Assembly (NCBI RefSeq): GCF_009856525.1
Contig: NZ_CP047224.1
Span: forward strand, 124,001 to 188,000
DNA: 64,000 bases
Source of the DNA: Neorickettsia findlayensis
GTDB taxonomy: Bacteria; Pseudomonadota; Alphaproteobacteria; Rickettsiales; Anaplasmataceae
Direction of reading: 5' to 3'
Shown: piece by piece, positions 26,106 through 35,575 of the stretch
Layout: each line of letters starts with the position of its first letter
Position numbering within the stretch: the stretch's first letter is position 1
Notes under the pieces: model-generated
Seen by the model: only the letters and a program-made list of their open reading frames with translations
Databases searched by the model: none
Told to the model about the DNA's origin: nothing
Program-made: the position numbers and the translations under genes

Positions 26106-28937
26106 TTAGTTAAAAACTTTAAAAAACTTATGCAGAATAGTTGGAGTAAACGTTGTGAGTGTGTTCACTGAGACCGTGGACTTATTCATTTTCCTTGTCA
26201 ATGTGTATTCTGCAGCTATGATACCACGGTTCTTTCCGCCTGTTACCAATGTTCCTATTATTGGTACCTTCGAGATCAATTTGTTGAGCTTATACAATGG
26301 TACAACGCTTCCGTGAATGATTGCTTCATTTTGTTTTAGACTGAGGATTCCCATCACGCTTAGTCCTACTGGTGCTGCTTCTAGCCATGACTCTGAGATA
26401 TAAAAAATACCGTCTGCATATTTGAACTGTGAAAAGAATCTTTCAAAGAAAATACCTTCTCCATTAAGAATGTTCATTATTCCGTATAGAGAAGATAAGG
26501 AAAGAATGCGTGCCAGTGTAGGAGCGTCCTGCATGTAAAAGTTTTCCACTACCAGAATCCCGTCGTTACTCCGCGTATCCTTTGTACCTAGGTAAAATGA
26601 AGCTCTTCCTCCCATTATTCCACTCTTAATACCAAGACTTTTGAGTAGTGTTCCTACGTTCGTGCTATCCACAATCACACCCCCATGTTTACTGAAGCTT
26701 GCGCCCAGAATTGTACCATCGTTGAAGATTCCGGAGAGATTCCCGTCCCCATTTTTAAGGTTGACCTTTAGGTCCGAAAGCGAAAGTGCGTTTTTTAATT
26801 TGAGTGTACCTATACCTACCTCTACATTACTTTTTGTTTTGCCTGCCATGCCAAAATTTAGTACAGGGGTAAATGTTTCTGCATTCGATACGTCTAGTGT
26901 TTCAGAGTTAACGATTAAGTTTGATGTATCCTCTTCCAGTGAATAATGAAATTGAAATGCAAGGCTCGAGTCATTTATGTTGACCATTCGACTATTTATG
27001 ATGATGTTTTCTCCGTCGCTGCTTCCCCTTAGGCGCAATTCTAAACGTTTTCCAGTAAGATCAAGTTTCTTGAAATTATATTGCTCTCCAACAGAATCGA
27101 TACTAAAGTTGAAAACGGCATCGGGATCCTTTTCCCATCCAAAAAGTTGAAAGATTTCTTCATGCACATCTTGCATGTTAAGGCTTCCATGCAAGTCCAG
27201 GTTTCCATCTTGGAGAAGTCGTACTTCTACTTTCCCGTGAACTTTTCCATTAAATGGTAGGGAACTGGGTAAGAAAGCAGAGTTTTTCATTGTTTCGATA
27301 GAGCTTGTGCCTTCGAAGATGAAATCCGTTACTTGGGTATGGAAATCTCTAAAAAGCTTCATATCGATTTCTCCATCCGGAGAAATTAAACTTGCGTCAA
27401 TTTCGACTGTGTCATCATTCATCTTAAGCTCTGCTATACCTGAGATGATCGAAAAGTCGCGGTAAAATTTATCTGCCCGGAGATTATTGGCTTCAACGTG
27501 AAGTTTAGTGCTAATCTGTCCTTCATTGGTATGCAATATATGCAATACTACATCTGCGTTACCATTCCCTTTAAGTCCCTTTAGATTAGTCACTTTTGTT
27601 ATCTCGTTTATGCTATTTGGATTTGCTTTTTCTCCCAGCAGGATAAGTTGACTGAGTTCTCCTGTAAGGGTGCCTGATAATCTTGTCTTTGCTATATCAA
27701 TAATTGCTTCGCAGTTTTTACATGTCAGACTGTCTATTTCTCCAGAATCAGCTTTGATGTACAAACTTCCACCTATGAGATTGAGCGTGCCTGCAAATCG
27801 CTCTAAGTTAATAAAGCGCTTTGCTTCGTCCGTGTCATAGGAAATCTCTATTTCTCCCTTGGTATCTACAAAACTCGCATCTCGAATTTCAAAGTCCCCA
27901 GTTTTGCTATCCAGTTTTATAGTTGCCCCTTTTATAGTGCCGTGCTTTACGTTGTTCTTGTACCACTCTCTTGCACTGCTAGAACCACTCCAATACTTTA
28001 GTACGTCTTCTGATGAGAGGTTGCTAATTGTCCCTAAAAGAGAAATGCCATCACTGAAAAAGATGGTACCATTAAACTGTGTTCCGTCGATGTTGATCAC
28101 TACGTCGTCAAGCTCTATTTTATTTGATGTGCCCGTTAATACAAATCTTCCATCATGGAAATTGAAGCTCGTCCCATTTCTTTTTATTGATCCATGCAGA
28201 TCATTTACTGCTCCGCTGATCTTCTTTTCATTCAAGTTGAGCAGTGCATGTCCACTGAAAGTGAAATTGTCATCTGAGATTTGCAGATTAGCTAGCTCCT
28301 TTATTAAAGGCGATAAAACACTATTATTGGAGTCGAGATTTTTTACTCTCATTGCGATGGTATCGTATTGGGACTGAACTATTTCTAACTCTATTTCCGC
28401 ATTTTCTTCGTGTATACCAACTTGTAAAACCTTTTTGTGATTCATTTTTTTTATCCGCATGAATCCCTCATTTATTCTGTGGCCGTTAAAGCTTAGTCTT
28501 TCTACAAAGAGATCTGTGTTTAGGAGTCCGATTAGCGAAAAGACGCTATCAATTTGGGTGCTTTCAGGTATGCTAACATTTTTTTTTGCTGCTCCCATCT
28601 CTACGTACAGCTCTGCGCCGTATATAGTTGCACTTATTGGGTGAAGCTTTGTAAATGGGAAGTTCCAGCTGAATAGGAGGCTGACCTTTCCTATTAGAGC
28701 AACTTTTTTCGAATTCAACGTAGCTGTAATTCCGTTTAAAACAAGTCTTTTCGAGTCATTAGATTTTTCCAGCTCGAAATCTGCAAAAGAGATACTAAGT
28801 CCAGGGTTGAGCCGATGGAAACGGCTGTTTATGTAGTACTCAACAAATTGCTTTGATAGGTTTCTGTTGTATTTGTACAGCAAAAATGGTGAAAGAATAG
28901 CAAGAAAGAATAATAATACGAGTATTTTAAATTTCAT
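26106..28937 (-). CDS. Large AsmA/YhdP-like envelope protein
   Basis: 943 residues from ATG 28937. A single N-terminal membrane segment (about residues 4-22, ILVLLFFLAILSPFLLY) is followed by a very long beta-rich periplasmic region with many short G-D/N-x repeats. The C-terminal part (about 770-920) shows the AsmA_2/YhdP pattern: DAPTLARILSLSSLYGIMN, then ADGIFYISES and PIIGTLVTGGKNRG. Members of this superfamily are thought to form bridges carrying phospholipid from the inner to the outer membrane. It is a single gene with a 200-bp spacer to the AroA-like gene downstream. Confidence 0.8.
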   Translation of the reverse strand: MKFKILVLLFFLAILSPFLLYKYNRNLSKQFVEYYINSRFHRLNPGLSISFADFELEKSNDSKRLVLNGITATLNSKKVALIGKVSLLFSWNFPFTKLHPISATIYGAELYVEMGAAKKNVSIPESTQIDSVFSLIGLLNTDLFVERLSFNGHRINEGFMRIKKMNHKKVLQVGIHEENAEIELEIVQSQYDTIAMRVKNLDSNNSVLSPLIKELANLQISDDNFTFSGHALLNLNEKKISGAVNDLHGSIKRNGTSFNFHDGRFVLTGTSNKIELDDVVINIDGTQFNGTIFFSDGISLLGTISNLSSEDVLKYWSGSSSAREWYKNNVKHGTIKGATIKLDSKTGDFEIRDASFVDTKGEIEISYDTDEAKRFINLERFAGTLNLIGGSLYIKADSGEIDSLTCKNCEAIIDIAKTRLSGTLTGELSQLILLGEKANPNSINEITKVTNLKGLKGNGNADVVLHILHTNEGQISTKLHVEANNLRADKFYRDFSIISGIAELKMNDDTVEIDASLISPDGEIDMKLFRDFHTQVTDFIFEGTSSIETMKNSAFLPSSLPFNGKVHGKVEVRLLQDGNLDLHGSLNMQDVHEEIFQLFGWEKDPDAVFNFSIDSVGEQYNFKKLDLTGKRLELRLRGSSDGENIIINSRMVNINDSSLAFQFHYSLEEDTSNLIVNSETLDVSNAETFTPVLNFGMAGKTKSNVEVGIGTLKLKNALSLSDLKVNLKNGDGNLSGIFNDGTILGASFSKHGGVIVDSTNVGTLLKSLGIKSGIMGGRASFYLGTKDTRSNDGILVVENFYMQDAPTLARILSLSSLYGIMNILNGEGIFFERFFSQFKYADGIFYISESWLEAAPVGLSVMGILSLKQNEAIIHGSVVPLYKLNKLISKVPIIGTLVTGGKNRGIIAAEYTLTRKMNKSTVSVNTLTTFTPTILHKFFKVFN

Positions 28938-29074
28938 TTGAAACAACTACCCCTAGTTATGCAGTTGTAAACGCCCAGCAGGACTATAGCTATAACAGTT
29001 TCTAGCTTGCTAAGAAAGACGCGAGATATAAGATGTGTCACACAGCTTTTCCGGTGGTACGTCGTAGACATCTC

Positions 29075-29335
29075 TCAACGATGCCTTGAGTTGTTATAGA
29101 GTATGAAGTTTATAATTGCTATCAGACCTATAAAACCCATAAAGGAATAAATGTAAGCAATATCAAGGAAATTGTTATCTAACACGAGGGCTGCATATAG
29201 ACATGAAAGGACTACCACATGAGTGTTTAGAGAATTCGCTGCTAAAATCTTGTCATGTTTTGCCTTGAAGAAAACCACACAGAAAGTCAAGAGAAGCATA
29301 CTAAAAAGCAAGACAGCCAAAACGACCAAAAGCAT
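29075..29335 (-). CDS. MrpF/MnhF-like cation/proton antiporter subunit
   Basis: 86 residues, three hydrophobic segments (about 2-22, 37-55, 60-80). Positions 24-80, with KAKHDKILAANSLN and DNNFLDIAYIYSFMGFIGL, fit the MrpF pattern of a P-D-R-V-x-A-D-like stretch followed by the FLDVALVLALVGFLG-like helix. MrpF normally works only inside the multi-subunit Mrp Na+/H+ antiporter; no other mrp/mnh gene is in the window. It may join subunits encoded elsewhere. Recognition rests on pattern, not on catalytic residues. Confidence 0.6.
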   Translation of the reverse strand: MLLVVLAVLLFSMLLLTFCVVFFKAKHDKILAANSLNTHVVVLSCLYAALVLDNNFLDIAYIYSFMGFIGLIAIINFILYNNSRHR

Positions 29336-29533
29336 TAAAAGAAATCAGAGCGCCAAAGAATAAAGTTGGAGGACAGGAACTAGCTCATTTTATACGCAAG
29401 AGCAACACTATCAAACTCCGAACCACCTAATGTGGCCATGGAACAATTTTAATCATAATATGCAAGGACCTAGATGTCGATTCTTGTGGTCAAGTATAGG
29501 TATCATTATTCATTCTTAATACCTATTTTTGTG

Positions 29534-29549
29534 GAGCACGGCTGTGCTC
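29534..29549. repeat. Inverted repeat, 6-bp stem and 4-nt loop
   Basis: GAGCAC GGCT GTGCTC, extendable by a G-T and a T-A pair outward. There is no T-run on either side, so a simple intrinsic terminator is not supported. Confidence 0.45.
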
Positions 29550-29932
29550 TATGCTGCCTTTATCTCAATTGTCACTTCAGCATTGATGGTGATTGCATGC
29601 CATAAGGGCTACAGAAGAGGCACATGCACAGTTTTTTACAAACATATGTTATATGCCAAAGAGGTTTACACGAATGCTACGCTATATGAGTGCTAAGTGG
29701 TAAATAAATATTCCCGCAACCTTTGCAAGCGAATGTATCCGACAGCAGGTTACTTTCTTTTAGTCATGTGGTCTTCCCAATATATGTGCCGTGCAGCCTA
29801 AGTATGGAGTCATCGCCATCTAGCAGACAAACCGAAAGGCAATTTCTGTCTTTCTATACCCAAAAGCAGAAGTCTTTATAACAACAGAAATCTCAATTCA
29901 AGAAAAATACTTAATAAGTCTTATGGCCTTAC

Positions 29933-29947
29933 GCCTTCTAAGAAGGC
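29933..29947 (-). terminator. Stem-loop just after the purH stop
   Basis: GCCTTC TAA GAAGGC, 6-bp perfect stem with 3-nt loop, 5 bp past the end of purH. On the minus strand it is not followed by a strong U-run, so it may protect the 3' end rather than terminate. Confidence 0.35.
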
Positions 29948-29951
29948 AGTG

Positions 29952-31424
29952 TTAGTGCCTGAAATGCCTCATTCGTGTAAATATCATTGCAATATTATGG
30001 TGATCGGCTGCTTCTATTACTTCTTTATCTCTGATTGAGCCACCTGGTTGAATAATTGACGCTACACCCTTCTTTGCTGCTAGTTCTATACTATCCGCAA
30101 AGGGAAAGAATGCATCCGAAGCCATTGCAAGTGGCTGTCCAATCTTGCTTTTTTCGAGTGCTATTTCTACACTCTTAACACGGCTCATTTGACCAGCACC
30201 TATGCCTACAGTCGTGTAATCATGGGCAGTCACTATTGCATTTGACTTGACATATTTGCAGACTTTCCAGGCAAAAATAAGTTGATTAACCTCTTCATTT
30301 GTTGGTTCCCTTTTTGTGACAATATCGAAGTCCTGAAACAATTTTGTATTTCCAGATTGTACTAAGAATCCCCCAAGCAAACTGAGCATATGTTTTTCTG
30401 GTACAGCATAGCTCTTGTATGTAAGGACGCGTAAATTTGGTTTATTTGAGAAGAGAGAAATAGCGTCCTGCGTGATTCCAGGGGCAACTATGACTTCAAA
30501 GAAGGTAGCTAATAGCTTTTCTGCCACGTTCCTAGTAACAATTTGATTCAGTGCAACTACACCACCAAAAGCACTCAACGAATCTGCAGCAAGTGATTTC
30601 TCGTATGCCTGTTCCAGACTGGATTTGTGCGATGCTACACCACAGGGATTAGTGTGTTTGATGATTGCACAAGCAGGTTCAGTGAAATTCATAATAATCG
30701 ATAATGCGCTGTCGAGGTCGAGCAGATTATTGTAACTTAGTTCCTTACCCTGAAGTTTTGTAAGTGGAAACTCTCCATCAGAGTAGAAAGATGCGTTCTG
30801 ATGAGGATTTTCACCGTACCTGAAGTCATTTTTTTTCATGACAGACAAGTTTAGTGTCTCTGGCGAAGAAGTAGAGGAGGCAAACCATTCTGCTATCTTA
30901 CAGTCATATCTTGCCACTCGTGCAAATGCTTTTCTCGCCATTTTACTTCTGAAAGATAAAGTTGGATTTACATCGAATGTGCTGTAATCGCTTGGATCAG
31001 AGAGAACACAAACATTTTTAAAATTCTTGGCTGCGGACCTCAATAACGAAACACCGCCAATATCCACATTTTCTATGATTTCGTTTTCCGGGGCACCACT
31101 ATTCACGCACTTTTCAAATGGGTAGAGATTCACGACTACCAGATCTATTTGCCGTATTGCCAGTGTTTGCATTTCAGGTCCGTGTAAAGATGGATCTGCT
31201 AGCAGTCCTGCATGTATTGCGGGATGCAATGTTTTCACCCTACCACCTAGTATTTCCGGTTGATGTGTATAATCAGATAAACTGGTTGCTCTGATTTGAT
31301 TTGCTAGAAGGTATTGATGTGTCTTTCCAGTTGCAATGATTTCAACATTCGCAGCCTGCAATTTGCACGCCAGAGGTAAAAGACCCGTCTTATCGTAAAC
31401 GGATATAAGTGCTCTTTTTATCAT
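29952..31424 (-). CDS. purH: Bifunctional AICAR formyltransferase/IMP cyclohydrolase
   Basis: Last two steps of IMP synthesis. 490 residues; the N-terminal IMP cyclohydrolase (about 1-190) opens RALISVYDKTGL and contains GGRVKTLHPAIHAGLL. The formyltransferase part has the RYGENPHQNASFY motif, AIIKHTNPCGVA (about 253-264) and ASDAFFPFADSIELAAKKG near the C-terminus. Length is slightly short of the usual 510-530. It is a monocistronic minus-strand gene. Together with purF at 40 kb it shows de novo purine synthesis, which Anaplasmataceae keep and Rickettsia lack. Confidence 0.96.
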   Translation of the reverse strand: MIKRALISVYDKTGLLPLACKLQAANVEIIATGKTHQYLLANQIRATSLSDYTHQPEILGGRVKTLHPAIHAGLLADPSLHGPEMQTLAIRQIDLVVVNLYPFEKCVNSGAPENEIIENVDIGGVSLLRSAAKNFKNVCVLSDPSDYSTFDVNPTLSFRSKMARKAFARVARYDCKIAEWFASSTSSPETLNLSVMKKNDFRYGENPHQNASFYSDGEFPLTKLQGKELSYNNLLDLDSALSIIMNFTEPACAIIKHTNPCGVASHKSSLEQAYEKSLAADSLSAFGGVVALNQIVTRNVAEKLLATFFEVIVAPGITQDAISLFSNKPNLRVLTYKSYAVPEKHMLSLLGGFLVQSGNTKLFQDFDIVTKREPTNEEVNQLIFAWKVCKYVKSNAIVTAHDYTTVGIGAGQMSRVKSVEIALEKSKIGQPLAMASDAFFPFADSIELAAKKGVASIIQPGGSIRDKEVIEAADHHNIAMIFTRMRHFRH

Positions 31425-31633
31425 CTCAATCTTTCAAGTCAAAAACACACACGGCGCCGAGCCCAAAACCTTAAATGCAAATCGGAAACAGTACTGGGTT
31501 GTTTTTAGCACAGGCAAAGCGCAGAATAGCACTTATGGCGCACAGCCGGATGTTAGCATCTTTGCTGTTCCTTGTCTAGAATTCGGAAATGAATTGATTT
31601 TCTGCTGTTTTTATTCAAAGAAGGTCTGCTTGC

Positions 31634-32557
31634 TTAACGCCTATAGGAGCACACCATTTCCTCGAAAACATCAAAGCATCTAGCGGCGGTGTTTATGTGG
31701 TAGAGTTCATTCAGCTCTGCTATACAGGCTATGGAAGTGACATTGATTTCGGTTATCCTCCCTGCAACAAGATCTATTCCTGCAAGTATGATTCCCGATT
31801 TTTTTAGGTCTGAGGCAATCTTGTAGCACCTTTCTTCTTCTATTGGGGTAAGGGTACATGAGAAGAATTCACCTCCCTGGTGCAAATTTGTGATGAAATT
31901 GTTTTTGTTATGTCGCTTTAGACAGCCCAGCAACCCTCCATTGAGTACTACAACCCGTTTATCACCGTGCTCAATTACAGATTTGTCGTATTTTTGTATC
32001 ACCACCGGAGTTCTAGTTTTTTCAATTAAGCTCTGAACACGAGCAAGATGACTCTCGTTTGTATCCGATATTTTTGTCACATCGATTCCAGCAAATGCAT
32101 AGAGCGGCTTCACTACCACCTCTCCATGTTGTTCAATGAAAAGTTTGATATTCCACATATCGCGTGATATGAGAGTCGGAAATGTGTCCTCATAGTAATC
32201 CACAAATTTTTCAGGAAAATTGCGCACCGCTACTGGATCGTTTATGACTAGAGTACCACTTCTTTCCAACATATATGTTGCGGTTATATAGCCCATATCG
32301 AACGGAGGGTCGTTTCTCATCAAGAGCAGATCTAGTGTATCTAAATTGACTTCTATTTCTTCCTTAGATAGCGTGATCGTACCTTTATGACAGTCCTCCA
32401 CATATTTCCCACGAGCGAAGACACGACCACTGCAAATGCATAGAGTTTTGACAGGGTAAATAAAGACACTGCACTCTCTTTCCAGAGCTTCCTCGACTAG
32501 ATAGACAGTGCTTTTTCCAGGTGCATCAAGCTCAAGTATCTGTACTCCTGTTTTCAT
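31634..32557 (-). CDS. gshB: Glutathione synthetase
   Basis: ATP-grasp ligase joining gamma-glutamylcysteine and glycine. 307 residues. LLMRNDPPFDMGYITATYMLER (from about residue 76) is diagnostic, followed by VVKPLYAFAG, GDKRVVVLNGG and the C-terminal ITEINVTS. Two conserved spots differ: NLAAGG reads NLHQGG, and SPTCIRE reads SIACIAE, which is unusual at the substrate end. Length is close to the E. coli enzyme (316). It supplies glutathione, relevant to the monothiol glutaredoxin encoded at 46.8 kb. Confidence 0.92.
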   Translation of the reverse strand: MKTGVQILELDAPGKSTVYLVEEALERECSVFIYPVKTLCICSGRVFARGKYVEDCHKGTITLSKEEIEVNLDTLDLLLMRNDPPFDMGYITATYMLERSGTLVINDPVAVRNFPEKFVDYYEDTFPTLISRDMWNIKLFIEQHGEVVVKPLYAFAGIDVTKISDTNESHLARVQSLIEKTRTPVVIQKYDKSVIEHGDKRVVVLNGGLLGCLKRHNKNNFITNLHQGGEFFSCTLTPIEEERCYKIASDLKKSGIILAGIDLVAGRITEINVTSIACIAELNELYHINTAARCFDVFEEMVCSYRR

Positions 32558-33281
32558 GGTAATGTGCGAGTATTTTCTGCAGTCTATCTCAATTTATGAA
32601 TCAAACAAAGAGCTTCTGTATCTCCATTGCGAATGCGTATGTCCATAGGAAGAGTGTAGACATATGAACTTTCTAACTTGACAGATTTCGAGTATAGGGC
32701 TTGTGTTCAACCTTCTGATTTATTCCTATGTTTTAAGTACACGGTTTTCATACATATTCAGCGTAAGTAGAGTCAACTATACAGAAACATTACATATCGA
32801 ATCATACGTGCAGGTATGAGTATTCCAGCAGGGAATTAAGTGTGTCTACGATATCAATTGGTGTCATGTTTTGTTGCTACTGGTGGATTCTTTCAGATGA
32901 TCTTTGGTATGTATTCTGTTGAATACAATGATATGTAGTAGTTGTGTGCTATTTCCTAATTGTAGGAAAAATGTGTTTGAGCGGTCTTTGGGCTGCTGCG
33001 ATGGATATTGAGAGCAACGGAGGTGATCAAGCTTTCTACTTGGCTGGAGCGATGCTTTTCATACAGTCATTTCTGATATTCAGACCGTTCTGTCATTCTA
33101 TGCTCATTTTCGCAAACAAGTAACCTGCTAAGTGAGGGTAGATGGGTTCTTGACCTTGATAATCGGAGTGGGAAAAGAATCACTTCACGCTAAAGTACTT
33201 GGACCTGCTTACGATCCTCTTCTTTGTTCCCTCTGTGCATAAAGTGTGTCTTGAGAGTATTCCGAATGTTAGTTTGCATGG
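32558..33281 (+). other. 724-bp sparse region between gshB and the nitronate monooxygenase gene
   Basis: The longest stretch without a large gene. It separates divergent genes and so must hold both promoters, but I could not fix convincing -35/-10 pairs. One short ORF with a Shine-Dalgarno-like sequence (32971-33123) is listed separately. No RNA gene or decayed gene was recognised. Confidence 0.5.
32971..33123 (+). CDS. Possible 50-residue small protein
   Basis: An ATG at 32971, preceded by TAGGAAAA (AGGA four bases before the ATG), opens a 50-codon frame to TAA at 33121-33123. It begins MCLSGLWAAAMDI and has a hydrophobic segment at about residues 24-40 (YLAGAMLFIQSFLIF), suggesting one membrane helix. 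There is no family match I can name. Support is limited to start, ribosome-binding site and composition; chance occurrence is possible. Confidence 0.3.
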   Translation: MCLSGLWAAAMDIESNGGDQAFYLAGAMLFIQSFLIFRPFCHSMLIFANK

Positions 33282-34727
33282 ATGAACGATATGTTATACT
33301 CTTGGGATGCATGTCTTAGTGGATCCAAGTTGAGCGTTGTAAAGAAGCTGGCTATTTCGGGATGGCCCGTTTGGCCTATAATAGAGGGTGGCAAAGGTGT
33401 CGCTGTAAGTGATGGGGTTTCATCTGGTGCTTTTGCTGCTGCAGGTTGTGTAGGTACCTTTTCTGCCGTTAATGCAAAGCTTATAGATGATAATGGAGAA
33501 ATTGTCCCGCTTGAGTATCATAGCAAGACCCGAAGAGGGCGCCATGACGAGCTGATGGAATACAGCATCAAGAGTGCAATAAGTCAGGCCAGGGTAGCCC
33601 ATGAGCGTTCAAAAGGGGAAGGAAGGATCCATATGAATGTGTTATGGGAAATGGGCGGAGTTGAAAGGGTGCTGGACGGCGTTCTGTCGAAGGTTAGCGG
33701 ATTAATTCACGGGATCACTTGTGGTGCGGGTATGCCTTATAAGCTCGCCGAAATAGCATCACGCTATAGATTATATTACTATCCAATCATTTCTTCTGTT
33801 AAGGCTTTTAGAATTCTGTGGAAGCGTTCGTATAGAAAGTTTAGTGAGTTTCTTGGTGGTGTTGTTTACGAAGATCCGTGGCTTGCTGGTGGGCACAACG
33901 GACTTAGTAATTCTGATAGACCAGATGATATGCAAGATCCTTATCCAAGAGTCATCGAACTGCGTTCTTTTATGAATGAGAATGGGTTGAATCAGGTCCC
34001 CATAATTATGGCAGGAGGTGTATGGTCACTCTCAGAATGGAAGCATTTCATAGATAATGATGAGGTGGGTGTAGTTGCGTTTCAGTTTGGTACACGTCCT
34101 CTTGTGACAAAGGAAAGCCCCATTCCCGCTGCATGGAAACAAAAATTATTGCAGGCCAAAAAAGGTGATGTCCTGTTACATAAGTTTAGTCCCACTGGAT
34201 TTTATTCATCTGCTCTAAAAAATGAATTCATACAGGTTCTTATAGATCGTTCTAAAAGGCAGATTCCCTACTCTGAATCCATGGAAGGGGAGTTTGTGCT
34301 ATCCCTCGAATATGGTCTGCGTAAACGGCGGGTCTTCATAAAAAATTCCGATGAGTCTTTAGTGCAAGGGTGGCTCTCGTCTGGATGCACAGAGATTGTT
34401 AAGACTCCTGATCATTCCGTTGTGTTTCTTACACCGGATGAGTTTGCGTCAGTCCGTGCAGATCAGATGAATTGTATGGGCTGCCTTAGCCATTGTAAGT
34501 TCAGCAATTGGAAAGACCATGATGATTATACAACGGGTAAATTGCCAGATCCTAGAAGCTTTTGTATACAGAAAACACTTCAGAATATAGTGTACGGAGC
34601 CGATCCTAATACAGAGTTAGCTTTTGCTGGACATAATGCGTATAGGTTTGCCATAGATCCTTTGTATAGGAATGGTTACATGCCAAGTGTAAAAGAGCTG
34701 GTCGAGAAGATCCTTGCTGGTGAGTGA
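33282..34727 (+). CDS. Nitronate monooxygenase / 2-nitropropane dioxygenase family protein
   Basis: FMN-dependent TIM-barrel enzyme, 481 residues. Landmarks are IHGITCGAGMPYKLAEIA (about 142-159), the phosphate-binding PIIMAGGVWSL (about 245-255) and GVVAFQFGTRPLVT (about 268-281), which correspond to FMN-contacting loops of the family. The C-terminal 160 residues form an extra region with clustered cysteines (MNCMGCLSHC near 389-398), as in a long alphaproteobacterial subgroup. These could bind a metal; I cannot show that. The true substrate is unknown. It stands alone after a long sparse region. Confidence 0.85.
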   Translation: MNDMLYSWDACLSGSKLSVVKKLAISGWPVWPIIEGGKGVAVSDGVSSGAFAAAGCVGTFSAVNAKLIDDNGEIVPLEYHSKTRRGRHDELMEYSIKSAISQARVAHERSKGEGRIHMNVLWEMGGVERVLDGVLSKVSGLIHGITCGAGMPYKLAEIASRYRLYYYPIISSVKAFRILWKRSYRKFSEFLGGVVYEDPWLAGGHNGLSNSDRPDDMQDPYPRVIELRSFMNENGLNQVPIIMAGGVWSLSEWKHFIDNDEVGVVAFQFGTRPLVTKESPIPAAWKQKLLQAKKGDVLLHKFSPTGFYSSALKNEFIQVLIDRSKRQIPYSESMEGEFVLSLEYGLRKRRVFIKNSDESLVQGWLSSGCTEIVKTPDHSVVFLTPDEFASVRADQMNCMGCLSHCKFSNWKDHDDYTTGKLPDPRSFCIQKTLQNIVYGADPNTELAFAGHNAYRFAIDPLYRNGYMPSVKELVEKILAGE

Positions 34728-34900
34728 AGGTGGTTTATAGTGGTGGCTCTGCTTTATCCGTATGGAGAATGTTTTTACTACTTTCTTATCAATACAGTGT
34801 GTTTTTGGGTCAATGTATCACGTAGCTTTACGTGGAGGGTACGCATTGATGGATCTACTCGATTCAGTGAACCTGCCCATGTGAGTGACTTACTTGTGAA

Positions 34901-35575
34901 TCACTGTTGAGAGTGTCTTTCTTTGCTCGCAGAAGCGCTTGTCTCGCGGAAAAGGCGCGCAGAAATTGGTTTCCCTTTGTGTAGCGCTTCCCTGTTCAAA
35001 AGAGCGACAAACTCTACTACTGCTTCTAGGGATCTATCAACCCGCTGAAGTACAAGGTTCACTACATTTTCAGACACTCTGGTTTGATAGAGGTAAAACT
35101 GTTTTCTTGTCACTACCCGAAGCAGTTCATCATCTGGAGGAGGGATGGAATACGTAATGCTTGATCTCAGTCTCGAACTTAAGTCAGGTAGAACATCCGA
35201 AAAGTCTAGACTCCTTGTCGTCATAAGGAGAATTTTTCCATTCTCTACAGCGCTATTATAAATGTGAAGCAATGCTTCGATTTCCTCTTGGGTGGTTAGT
35301 TTGTCTATATCATCTATGAAACAGTGATTGTGAATCGCAAGGTGTGCTTGGTCTGGGAGATTAGACAAAATATCAGCGCTATGCTTCGATGCCCATACTC
35401 TGCCAATATGCGTCTTACCGGACTTCGAATGACCTTTGAGTACGATTGGTTTCTTGTTAGATGGTGTTTCGACTAACGATTTGTAAATGTACAGATTACT
35501 CTCTGAGACAAAATAATCTGCAGCAGAATAAGTGTTCTCCCTAACTTGGTTATCAATTAGGATTAGTTGCTTCAT
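34901..35575 (-). CDS. hda: Hda-type DnaA-homologous regulator of replication initiation
   Basis: 224 residues, AAA+ domain III homologue of DnaA without the DNA-binding domain. With the clamp it stimulates ATP hydrolysis by DnaA after initiation. The N-terminal QLILID (residues 3-8) fits a clamp-binding motif. Walker A is GHSKSGKTH (about 48-56) and Walker B is CFIDDIDKL. The start lies inside the end of perM (23-bp overlap), the usual alphaproteobacterial perM-hda arrangement. Its partner DnaN is at 15 kb. Confidence 0.88.
   Translation of the reverse strand: MKQLILIDNQVRENTYSAADYFVSESNLYIYKSLVETPSNKKPIVLKGHSKSGKTHIGRVWASKHSADILSNLPDQAHLAIHNHCFIDDIDKLTTQEEIEALLHIYNSAVENGKILLMTTRSLDFSDVLPDLSSRLRSSITYSIPPPDDELLRVVTRKQFYLYQTRVSENVVNLVLQRVDRSLEAVVEFVALLNREALHKGKPISARLFRETSASASKERHSQQ

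Larger units (their letters stand above)
29336..29951 (-). other. 616-bp gap between the MrpF-like gene and purH
   Basis: No ORF of useful length on either strand. It holds two inverted repeats: GAGCAC/GTGCTC at 29534-29539 and 29544-29549, and GCCTTC/GAAGGC at 29933-29947 immediately after the purH stop. No remnant of a recognisable gene was seen. Confidence 0.5.

Noticed and set aside
27859-28377. 172-codon plus-strand ORF inside the AsmA-like gene
   Set aside because: Shadow of a strong minus-strand gene; no start context or domain.
34819-34834. CACGTA/TACGTG stem-loop between the monooxygenase and hda genes as a terminator
   Set aside because: No T-run on either strand and only a 6-bp stem.
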